From Paramacrobiotus richtersi (taxonomy: Eukaryota > Tardigrada > Eutardigrada > Parachela > Macrobiotidae), in NCBI GenBank assembly GCA_034698045.1, contig JAQGAU010001230.1:1-20431 (forward strand): a DNA stretch of 20,431 bases, read 5' to 3'. A model generated the notes under the pieces. That model worked only from the letters and a program-made list of their open reading frames with translations, was not told the origin of the DNA and searched no databases. How positions within the stretch are numbered: the first letter of the stretch is position 1; every line of letters starts with the position of its first letter. The translations under genes were made by a program, and so were the position numbers. Shown here in pieces: positions 9,496 through 18,519 of the stretch.

Positions 9496-9786
9496 TGGTT
9501 CGGAAAATAAAAGTTTTGGTCGTTTTCAGCTAGCTGCCTAGCACAGGAATCTACGAGGTGTCTTTGCAACAGTCTCGTTGGCTCCTATGTTAAGTTGGCA
9601 CCTCCTAGGCACTTCTGTGTTAATTTATTGTTCATTTATTATTAAAGGAAAATAACCACCATGCTGCGTAAGTTCGCTAAATGCATTACTACGTTTAACA
9701 CAATCGGCCGAAGCGAAGCGTAGGTCCTCTATAGTCTATACTCAGCGAAACAGCATTAAATTTTCGCCATTATAAAACATAAATTT

Positions 9787-9826
9787 ATAATTCTTATTAT
9801 TATTGTGAATTGTTAATAAGAATTAT
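9787..9826. repeat. Perfect 13-bp inverted repeat, 14-nt loop
   Basis: ATAATTCTTATTA at 9787-9799 is matched by its exact complement at 9814-9826. The surrounding DNA is AT-rich, so a chance origin is more likely than for the GC-containing palindromes. Confidence 0.6.
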
Positions 9827-10207
9827 TAATAAGTTTATTCCTGTTATTGATCATTTTTTGTGCTGGTATTAATTAATGTGCAAACAATACGCAATCGCTG
9901 GCCCTGTAAAGAGAATGATTGTAGCAAGTTGAAACACTTTTTTTAACATTTATTATAAAGTCAGCCGTTGCTTATTTTCATCTCTTTAGAATTTGGTTGT
10001 AGAGTACGGTGTATTGGCTCAAAACTAAATTAGTTTGGTCGGGATGCATGGAAGCTCTGAATTCTGGCGAAATTTCAAACTACCAGCACCAGCAGGGACA
10101 CATTTCCGGGAAGCAATAAGGCTGCCGGTTCAACGCGATGCTGCTAGCTACGGTTGCAGAGCATTCGACATCTTTCAGTTTTCTTAGGAATTCGCCACCT
10201 TAAAAAC

Positions 10208-10260
10208 CGAACAAAGTACGATCAACCACTATTAAATAGTGGTTGATCGTACTTTGTTCG
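10208..10260. repeat. Perfect 53-bp palindrome (26-bp arms, 1-nt centre)
   Basis: The left arm begins CGAACAAAGTACGATC and ends CACTATT; the right arm is its exact complement, ending GATCGTACTTTGTTCG. The centre is a single A at 10234. There are no mismatches. It marks the left edge of a more GC-rich stretch (10260-10560). Confidence 0.9.
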
Positions 10261-10544
10261 TTTGCGATTTGTCTCTTTCACATTTCCAATTGCCTGTTTT
10301 GCTTCGTTGGTCTTCCGCGTCGGTTTGGGGCTGCGTTCCGTTTGGGGTGTCCGGCGCGGCTTGTATCGGATTGCTGGGTGACCAGCGGTTGCCCTTCAGT
10401 TGCACCGTTCGGACATTGCCCAGTACTGATTACTTGCCCCGGTATCCTCAAGCGGCAAACAGCTGGTGACGGTTCGTTCAAAAGCGTTAAAGCCATTCAG
10501 CGCAAAAGCGCTAAATGTAGTTAACGCAGAACGAACCGCTGTGC

Positions 10545-10565
10545 TTGCCAAGCACTGCTTGGCAA
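10545..10565. repeat. Perfect 21-bp palindrome (10-bp arms)
   Basis: TTGCCAAGCA-C-TGCTTGGCAA. A related, looser form (ACCAAG-TGCTG-CTTGGT) occurs at 12191-12207. Confidence 0.85.
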
Positions 10566-11307
10566 CGAAGGTCACTTTATGATATATGGGTCCCTTATCA
10601 CTGTTTAATTCATAGTTCACCTGCAAACTATTAACTGCAAGAAACTCATCATTTTTTGCACAATTTTACTCTCTGTGACAAAAGCGACTAACTTTTTTTA
10701 AATGCCCAAGATTAACTGCAGTTGTTCTTAATATTGTCATAAACTAACTACGATCCGTTTTTCATAAAGACAATATTATTATTGTTATTATTATAACGTT
10801 GAACACATCCTCCGAGCTGTTTATCTCCACAGTACAAGCTAGTAAAACGCCCAGAATAATATCGTACCCTCGATCACTACAGGTACTTGCACCGATGACT
10901 CTGTAAATCTATTATGGATTTGTGATAATGGATATCCACAGCGACAGCGCACCATAAGGTTGCAACTGCATAATTGCAGAGAATACTTCAATGGAAATCA
11001 CCGGAAGTAAAGCAAAACGAAACTGATAAAAATAACTGCTTTTTGAAATGTGGTTTATAGGATTGACTCACGACCTTTATGGCGACGAGACAGTGCCCGT
11101 ATCAATAGTCTTGTTTCCTGTACCATCATGTCATACCACAAAAAAACCATGAAGACTGCGTGGGCACAATCTAGGCCTGACTAAAGAATTTGAACGTGGG
11201 ACGTTTTGTACGGAAATGAATAAGTTAGAGTTACGCAGGCAGAGCTCTGCTATAGCTTTACTGCTGAAGACATTATAATTAACGGTATATATACTTACGG
11301 TAAATCG

Positions 11308-11349
11308 ACGTGCAGGTTCCAGCAATATATATTGCTGGAACCTGCACGT
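11308..11349. repeat. Perfect 42-bp palindrome without a spacer
   Basis: Arms of 21 bp meet at 11328/11329: left ACGTGCAGGTTCCAGC then AATAT, right ATATT then GCTGGAACCTGCACGT. No mismatch and no loop. The mixed base composition makes chance very unlikely. Confidence 0.9.
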
Positions 11350-12153
11350 ACAGTCAGTGATTATCGTCTGGGTTCGGCATTCAGATGCAGCCTTAATGTG
11401 ATACCGTGTAATTAACACGGAGCAGTCACAAACCGTTCCCGAAATAATGACTGCGATCCAGAAAGTCGAATCCACAAATTTCTGCAATATCTGCTCTTAG
11501 TTCTAATTTACTCGTCTGCCTGGGTTCGCCGTAGCTGAATGATAGGCCGGGCGTTTGAGTAAAAGCACATTTTCAGTTTAAATTACGTTTACCACACGTA
11601 ACCACGTTACTACACGTTTGTACTGTACGTTCATATGACCTGCACTCATCTCAAAATGTACAGTACACGTAAAACAAAACAAAGGGTTGGTCGGTTGTTT
11701 GATGAAGGATACCAGCTACCAGGATAGCAGGCGATGTCGGTGCGCGCTGACATCTCGACGTGGACGCCGCTAGGTGTATGCACCTGGTTGAGCGAGAGCA
11801 CAGGCCCACAAGTGACCGGAAGTGTGCAACAAGTGACCAAGTTTGCTCCTTTCTTCACGACTCCTCTTCATGAAATAAAACTAGGAAAGTGCACTCGCCA
11901 GTTGCGGGCACTGAATGACCGAAGCGAAGGAAGCACGTGCTGTACCTAGGGCATAACGTTGCAGAAACAAATCAAATTGTTACAGACTTACTCAACCAAC
12001 CAGCTAGATACCTGAAGAAGTACGAATTGTGATTTTAAAACCGGCATAAACTGATTCAAAAATCTGAGTAAAAAATAGATGTCCTGTCGCAATTTTTGTG
12101 GCCACAGGTCGGTGAAGGCAGCATTATGACTATTTGACATTAGTGAGCTGCCT

Positions 12154-12193
12154 CTAGGATGTGTGCTGTCACCCTAGGATGTGTGCTGTCACC
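12154..12193. repeat. Exact 20-bp tandem duplication
   Basis: CTAGGATGTGTGCTGTCACC is present twice head to tail (12154-12173 and 12174-12193) without change. The second copy runs straight into the palindromic word at 12191-12207. Confidence 0.9.
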
Positions 12194-12773
12194 AAGTGCT
12201 GCTTGGTCTGAGTATATTATTAATATTAAATAAAGAAACAAGTAAAGCAGAAAATTATAATTATTAATTAATAAATATTAAATTATTAAATAATAAATAA
12301 TAATAATGACCGACCGAATGACAGACACACATCGAAATCCATTACAGCTGAGTATAGAGGACCTTCGCTCCGCTTCGGTCGACAAGCCTGAGAAACCACT
12401 GAAGCCACTACATAATAATCATTCTCCACCAACGTATCATAAGACTCATAACCAGCTGGGCGGGATGGCGAGGGAAACTGCGCAAGGAATTCCTTACAGT
12501 TAGAGTTTAGACCATTGCTAACCGAAGCAACGTATATATCGCATAGCTTCTGGTTATCTTCGCCGCGTCGCAGCAAACGGATCCCAAGTTTTAGTGGATA
12601 GCAAGTGACCAGTGTCCACCCAACCACTATCGCTCATTCAAATGCTCGCTGAACCGAAATATATCTAATTTTTATTTTACTGAATGGTTTTTTGAATACA
12701 TATTGCCATATCCTATGATGCGAAACGTCGTGTCGGCGACTGTTAAGATTGTTTTGATGACTAATGAAGTTAG

Positions 12774-13118
12774 ATGTCCGGGCCAGAACGGAAGTTTACC
12801 GCATACTGGGGAAGGGCTACCATAGTACGACTGAATCAAGCTGTAGCAAGCCAGATAAACTGGGCCTTGCAAGAGACAGGGCATCTCTTTAACTTCATCA
12901 TTCTTATAACTTCAGTTGTACTAGTCTATGGGGCTACCTCTCGTTTGTGCAACAGCTTACGTACGCAGTTTGTGACCGTATACGTAGACGCGATACGTCG
13001 CATGTTGTGTCGTCACATATGCATGTTTCTCAATCTGGATCTAGTCACTCACACTTCTCCAAAGTCTTTATTGCTTCACCATGCTATAATTACCATGCTA
13101 CCATGCTCTAAAGTCTAG
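12774..13118 (+). CDS. Unrecognised 114-residue ORF with one membrane segment
   Basis: ATG-initiated frame ending 57 bp before the TEX10-like start. The product has a charged N-terminal part (MSGPERKFTAYWGR), one clear hydrophobic helix (FNFIILITSVVLVYGA) and a Cys/Arg-containing tail. No family motif is recognised. Minus-strand frames overlap both ends, and the segment includes part of the probable TEX10 upstream region, so it may be non-coding. Listed because its length and single helix are somewhat above background. Confidence 0.15.
   Translation: MSGPERKFTAYWGRATIVRLNQAVASQINWALQETGHLFNFIILITSVVLVYGATSRLCNSLRTQFVTVYVDAIRRMLCRHICMFLNLDLVTHTSPKSLLLHHAIITMLPCSKV
13078..13107. repeat. Triple ACCATGCT word
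   Basis: ACCATGCT occurs three times within 30 bp, about 80 bp before the TEX10-like start. Possibly part of its 5' region; no known factor motif is claimed. Confidence 0.5.
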
Positions 13119-13175
13119 TTCTCCATTTTACTGTTTAGCGCTCTTTTCAACACTGCTATTAAGCTCTTTTCCCAA

Positions 13176-15636
13176 ATGGCGAAACGATCCCGGAAGAAAA
13201 CTTCGGAGCGCAAAGATTTCCAGAAAGTCAAGTTCAAAGTAGGCAAACAGAAACCCAAAGGTCTGAACGTTACAGACACAACCTTCCAAAGTCGCGCTGT
13301 CAACATCGTCGAGCAGTTCCAGGCCCCTAAGGAAGGCGCAACATCCACTCGTGGACGTGATATAAAGGTAAGCGAGATTTTTCTTTCCGAAAAACTCCCA
13401 TGCAGCTGTTGTCAGGTTCGTTATTTATATAGCAAATTTGTTCCCTGCTGTCTCACCACGCGACGAACCAGCGCGTTTTCGCCGTTACGGAACTGACGGA
13501 TTATATCGAACACCACCCCTCGACTGTCCGGACATATCTTGCGGATATTTTAAATGCAGTACTACCTCGACTGATGGATGATGAGCCCCGAATGCATACC
13601 CGTATTCGTAGGATACTGCAGAATGTATTCAACGCGCTCGGCGAACCCTCACGCAGTCTCCTGGAACCCTTCGCCACGCTGATTATCAGCTATGTTATCT
13701 GCGGATTAACCCACATCAATACGAGTGTGGCGTGCAATGCTCTGACGATTGTGGATATTTTACCGATTTATTTGGATTTGAAAATCGCACGAGATGACTC
13801 GGAGAAACTACTGAATGCACTGATTTCCATGATCAGTACGCGTAATCCGCACTATAACCACTGCGAACAGTTGAACTCCGTGGGGTATTTTGCCACGGCA
13901 AATGCACGGGTTCTTACTTTTATCAGAATACTACATGTTTTGGAGGCGGTTTGTGCCACTGAAGAAAAGGAAAGGCATGTGGAAAATCTGCAGTGGGATA
14001 TTCGCAGTCCGTCACATTTTTACTTACGACATCCTTTGGCGATTGATTTGGAGCCCTGTGCTGTGACGCTGAATTACCAGAATGTCGGGTAGGCATTAGA
14101 TGTATTTCGTAAGCCTTTTTGTGAGATGGCATATCTGCCAGATCCACAAAGCAACCCAATTATATACTTGTGGAATCCTCTATAATATACGACTGAACGA
14201 AGTTTTCGTAAGATTTGCGATTTTTGTGCTCTGAAAAAGAGTTTGTTACCATTGCTGTGGCCCAGGTGATCATGATATAACTCATTGTTCACATGACTGC
14301 AGGCAGCGTTGTTTATTTCTATATCACGTCTACAGATCTGTACATTGCTACAGTTTAAAGCAAAAAGTTTGAACTAATAAATATATCAACAGCATCGACG
14401 TCCAGATTTATTGATACTTGAGTACTAGGATGCCTAAGTATTAACACTCGTGCAACGTGATACATAGGCTAGCACGTCAGTATTTTCTTCGGACAGATCT
14501 TTGGTTACTGGAACGGATTCTGTGCGGGATGGGAACATCGTCGTAATCATGCGAAGATTGATACTTCTCACACGAATTTATTGGCCGACTGTGGCGGACT
14601 GTAGCAAAGATGGTTGGTTACGATTTTCCGTTTGTGTTTACTTTACTTCATGCAGAATGTAATGGTTGGTCGTATAGTTGCAGGCGACAAAACCTCATCC
14701 TTTCTCGACTTAGCTGGGAGACGGTGCTCCATCGATGCCTTAAGAACAGTTTTACGCTCCATAACTGAGTTGTACCGGTCCGAAGAATTGCTCAGGGTGA
14801 GTATTCCAACGTGTTTTTTCCTAGTTTTATGATTTCTGTTAGTTTCGTTGTTGTTTGCCGTTTCGCACCTGCTTTCTGAAACTCCCAGTAATACAGAAAA
14901 CTGCCGTAATTGATTCGATATTTTGTTCAGTTTCTGCTGTCATTTTCATGAAACAGAAGGCAGCAAGATATATTTACGCCGATTCATTATTACCATAATT
15001 TATCATCTGCACGGGAATATATCGAAAAGTTTGTTAAGAGTTTTTCTGATACTGTATTCTGTATTTTGCGAGGAGTGTATGTAGTACGATGTTGTACACT
15101 GTACTGGTGATGTCCTTCAGTAAATGACCCTGATCTTTCTCCCCCCATAGGACAGCGAGATAGCCACTCAGCTATTGAAGACAATTCAATTGATCACCGA
15201 AGATCGTGCGGTGCACGACAAATCTCCTGTTGCGAAATACGACAAACAAGACTTCAAGTACCTGCAAACGTTTGTGGAGCGTGTGATTTCGGGCAATCCG
15301 GATGCCAGAAACGTGCGAATCAAGTTACTGTTCCATCAGAGTATCTGCGATCTTCTCAGAGATTATTTGGAATTTGTCACAGTCAGCGGTGGTGACGAAG
15401 TATTACTAAAAAAGATCCAGCAGGAGTTGGCAATCGAAGAAAAACACCGAAATATGTTTTCGGTCAAAGTTGCCGCTGCGGAGAAGCATTCCGCGGCATG
15501 TGTGGCAGTGAGTTTTAAATTCAGTCAGGTACCCTCCTTGGCCGATCTGGACATTGTGGATCACGATCATTGCTATTTTCATATGACTGATGATGAAGAA
15601 ATGGTGGATTCGGCTGGCGTTGTGCCCGTCGAATAA
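13176..15636 (+). CDS. TEX10: TEX10/IPI1-like pre-60S ribosome assembly protein, 4 exons
   Basis: Homologue of TEX10 (yeast Ipi1), the nuclear Rix1/PELP1-complex subunit that acts in ITS2 processing and pre-60S maturation. Exons: 13176-13367, 13433 to about 14083, 14656-14796 and 15151-15636. Intron 1 (65 nt) joins AAG|GTAAGC to TATAG|CAA in phase 0; intron 3 (354 nt) joins AGG|GTGAGT to CCATAG|GAC in phase 0. The product is about 489 residues. The start ATG sits in CCCAAATGGCG. The basic N-terminus contains KDFQKVKFKVGKQKPK, the hallmark of the Ipi1 N-terminal domain. Exon 2 resumes with LLSHH and a helical-repeat region (NQRVFAVTELTDYI) that aligns with the TEX10 LLSQMHH segment; NARVLTFIRILHVLEA matches the next conserved helix. 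The protein is far shorter than vertebrate TEX10 (over 900 residues) and its C-terminal half is not recognisable by eye. The exon 2 donor is uncertain: the frame meets TAG at 14090, and the phase-0 choices (14083, 14062) have weak donors. The family call is firm; the exon 2/3 junction is not. Confidence 0.8.
13368..13432 (+). other. Intron 1 of the TEX10-like gene (65 nt)
   Basis: A short GT-AG intron (AAG|GTAAGC to TTATTTATATAG|CAAATT), phase 0. The reading frame of conserved TEX10 sequence resumes immediately after it. The frame upstream of 13433 is closed by the TAG of the acceptor itself, which fixes the junction. Confidence 0.8.
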
Positions 15637-15639
15637 AAA

Positions 15640-16344
15640 GGGGATGAATCAGTTTCGTGATTTTCTGAGATTGTCTGCCCGTTATTTTCAGATTGGTATT
15701 GTTCTTTAAATTACGACAGTTTAATGTCGTGAGCCCAGTGGGATACATTTTGATGATGTTTGTGCTGTTCTATTTGCGCATTTTTCGGGGTCCGAAGGGA
15801 ACCGAGGGTCCGAGACTGATGCGATTCGTCACGAAAATAAATAAATCACTTATTTCCCCAGTGATACTTGCTGTCGCTGTACGGAGCTTAGCTTACTAGT
15901 CTTGTTAGCACGAGAAATACGGTTAGTACTTACGCGGCCAGTGGAAATTTACGCAGTTATTAACTTATAAAAACATATGCGCTATATAGTACTGTCCACA
16001 ATTGCACAATCCGTTTGTGCGGGCAACGTTCGGTTATTACGCAGTGGCTGCGAAGTTACGAACATACATCTGTCCAAACTTTCTACAGAAGGAAGCCGTC
16101 ATATAATATGGCCCTATATTTGGGCAACCGCCTGGGTAGTTGCTAGGTGGATAATAAACAGATTGATGATGATGTTTTTTATATGTCACTGCAGTGTGTC
16201 CCAGTGAGTTTGAAATTTTATTACTCCTGAATCGGGAATCCTGATCACTGTTTTTTAATTTGATGATAAAATTAAAAACGGATTTTAGGTACGCCATAGA
16301 AAACACATATTTGACATTTCCTTGCGCTTTCCTGATACTTTGAT
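15640..16344. other. TEX10-WDR82 intergenic spacer
   Basis: Holds the 3' end of the TEX10-like transcript (poly(A) signals near 15836) and the promoter region of the WDR82-like gene. A 68-codon frame at 15693-15899 has a hydrophobic start but overlaps the probable 3' UTR and is not supported as a gene. Confidence 0.6.
15836..15845 (+). terminator. Poly(A) signal for the TEX10-like gene
   Basis: Overlapping AATAAATAAA about 200 bp after the TEX10-like stop codon (15634-15636). A further AATAAA at 15633-15638 overlaps the stop codon itself and would be too close to act alone. Inferred from the consensus only. Confidence 0.5.
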
Positions 16345-16358
16345 ATCTTCCGGAAGAT
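16345..16358 (+). promoter_or_regulatory. Palindromic ETS-type site upstream of the WDR82-like start
   Basis: ATCTTCCGGAAGAT is a perfect 14-bp palindrome 34 bp before the start ATG. CCGGAAG is the core recognised by ETS-family factors and is common close to the start sites of animal housekeeping genes. The position fits a promoter-proximal element. Function is inferred from motif and place only. Confidence 0.4.
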
Positions 16359-16391
16359 TCTGACAAATCGTGCGTTTGAGCAAAGCTGCAA

Positions 16392-18258
16392 ATGGCGAGG
16401 TCCGCCGATCTCTTTCATATGACCGACGACATGGCGCGCAGTTACCGTGTGGCCAAAGTTTTCCGAGACAATACAGATTCGATCAACGGAATGGACTTTT
16501 CGCCCCATGGGGATGTGTTTGTTACAAGTTCTGTCGATGAATCTCTTACCGTCTACGATGTCGAGAAACCTGGGTACGCCAAATTCTGTAACCAAGAAAC
16601 TACCAAAGCGTTTTGGGGCTTGCGTTCACGATGCTTTTCTTCGCTACAGGATAAAAGCTACTGTCAACAGCAAGAAATATGGTGTGGAAAATGTTACCTT
16701 TACGCGCAATAACAACCTTGTAGTGCATGGATCAACCAAAGTCGACAGTAAGTTGTTGACAGTTACCGTTTGCACATTTCTAAGTGACTTCTTGTGAAAT
16801 CTGTTTTAATAACGATACGTCTTTTGATAACGATACATTACTGGTAACCGATCTGGACACGATTTTTAGATGCCATTCGATTACTATCCCTCAAAGACAA
16901 CAAGTACTTGAGGTACTTTCCCGGACATTCCGAAACGTAAGTATTTCTGCTTTTTTTTAGCTTTCGACAACATTTGATATAGTAACAGCCCGGAATCATG
17001 CGCTTTTCGCCTTGCTGTTTCATTGCCTGCTTTTGCATTTAGTCAGGCAGCGTTTGTCGTCAGTGTTTCTCGCTGTACGTACAATGTTCTTCTGTCCTCG
17101 TATGCTTTTTTAATTATAATTTTGGAAGTTGATATACTAGTGTAGAGGGTTTATGTCCGCGTTTCCAGGTTCACTTCATTTGTTCAAGCCGCGACCATAT
17201 AGTAGCATACACGCTTTCTGCTGTAGGGTGGTAACAATCGCCACTCATCCAAACGAAGATCAGTTCCTGTCCGGATCAATAGACGGCACGGTGCGTCTGT
17301 GGGATTTCAACATGTCCGCATCCTGGGCCAGCATCCCCTTCGGTACGGGCCGGCCCGTTGCCAATTATGATCCGGAAGGCCTTATCATGGCGATTGGCGT
17401 CGGTTCGGAAGAGATCAAACTATATGACATTCGAAAAATTGGCGCTGTGAGTGCGAAAGGAGTTTGACTGTTTGAGGCGTGACATTTTAATAACTACGGG
17501 TTTCGTTGTAGCCCTTTAATACGCTGAAGCCCAGGATACCCAGTTCTGCGCAGTGGACCTCGTTGAAGTTCAGTCCTAACGGCACGAATATGCTGATTGG
17601 AACGAATGGCAGTGCATGCTATGTTATTGATGCTTTTCTGGGATCCCTTGTCACCACATTCGGGGTAAAGTGAAAACCTGTCAAATGAGCGAAAAATATG
17701 CACATATTGTTCTAACGCGCATGACAACTGATGTAGTTATGTAGTTCACTTTAGTGGTTTCTTCAAGATCTTGTGCTTTTCTTTATCTCTTTTATTCGCA
17801 GATTTTCTGCATATTAATTTCTCTTTCGAATTAGCGTAGCGCTTCGTAGTATATGTTTTGCTTACTTTTTTTGTTTTATACTTATTTCCAGAATCATATG
17901 CTTTCGATTCGTCCAGTTCGAACTAAAGTTGATTTTTTGTGGCTTCGCATTGATTCAGCGCACTACATCATCCGATTGTTTGCAGGGATATCAGAATGTG
18001 GTGAATGGAAAAAGTTACTCCATCGAACCCTGCTTTTCTCCTGATGCGCAGTTTGTATTTTTGGGATCGACGGATCAGCGGTTGCATCTATACAATCTCA
18101 ATACAAAAAGCAAGGTTGGAATTCTAAAATCGGATCATACCGGGCCCATTCTTTATACAAAATTTAATCCGCGCTATTCGATGATCGCGACCACGTGCTC
18201 GATGAGTTGTTTTTGGATATCAACGGTGTCTGTAAGTGTGGCGCCGTCGCGAAGCTGA
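16392..18258 (+). CDS. WDR82: WDR82/Swd2 WD40-repeat protein, 6 exons, 330 residues
   Basis: Homologue of WDR82 (yeast Swd2), the beta-propeller that links SET1/COMPASS H3K4 methyltransferase and the PNUTS-PP1 phosphatase complex to Ser5-phosphorylated RNA polymerase II. Exons: 16392-16573, 16650-16747, 16870-16936, 17227-17446, 17512-17664 and 17986-18258. All five introns (76, 122, 290, 65 and 321 nt) are GT-AG and keep frame. Diagnostic stretches: RSYRVAKVFRDNTDSING (exon 1), NSKKYGV (exon 2), LSLKDNKYLRYFPGH (exon 3), FLSGSIDGTVRLWDF and DPEGLIMAIGVGSE (exon 4), LKFSPNG and YVIDAFLGSLVTTFG (exon 5), DHTGPILYTKFNP and the FW near the C-terminus (exon 6). Length is close to human WDR82 (313). 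The first ATG has the better context (GCAAATGGC); Met10 at 16419 matches the usual start. The sequence is more diverged than WDR82 normally is. The last residues depend on whether the GTAAGT at 18232 is used; the AATAAA at 18502 argues that it is not. Confidence 0.9.
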
Positions 18259-18501
18259 GTGACTAGCTGCTGTGGAGTTATAACTCGTCATTGTTTTTTG
18301 TTGAAAAATTGATCTCTTTCGTCGTTCTTTGCCGAGCCTCTAAGTTATCCGTCGTATTGTTTGTTGAAAAACAGAGACTTCCCAATTTGATTTGTCGGTT
18401 ACCGTTACACTAATTATGTATGAGAATGTTATTCTTTACGCTGTGAAAGTGTTGATCAGTCAGAATATCGGTCGATCATTGTGTTCTTGTGACTTTTTAC
18501 G

Positions 18502-18507
18502 AATAAA
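18502..18507 (+). terminator. Poly(A) signal for the WDR82-like gene
   Basis: An AATAAA sits 244 bp after the TGA at 18256-18258. Using it would end the transcript before the acceptor-like sites at 18527 and 18603. That favours a WDR82-like mRNA that reads through the GTAAGT at 18232 and terminates at 18258. Confidence 0.5.
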
Positions 18508-18519
18508 GCCGATCAAACT

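Larger units (their letters stand above)
9496..13175. other. Long intergenic region without a confident gene
   Basis: About 3.7 kb between the chemoreceptor-like gene and the TEX10-like gene. It holds several palindromes, a 20-bp tandem duplication, two ACCGGAAGT ETS-type words (11000, 11815), AT-rich simple sequence near 9780-9850 and 12210-12305, and an ATG-plus-donor candidate at 9661. Frames of 110-120 codons occur (11131-11487 and 12286-12627, both minus) but overlap others and match nothing recognised. Confidence 0.5.

Noticed and set aside
10239-10524. GC-rich stretch open in three frames on both strands
   Set aside because: Openness follows from base composition; it starts inside the 53-bp palindrome and no frame shows a domain.
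12286-12627. 113-codon minus-strand ORF
   Set aside because: A plus-strand frame overlaps it, it ends in AT-rich simple sequence, and nothing resembles a known family.
15693-15899. 68-codon ORF after the TEX10-like stop
   Set aside because: Lies in the probable 3' UTR, and its frame runs through the poly(A) signals.
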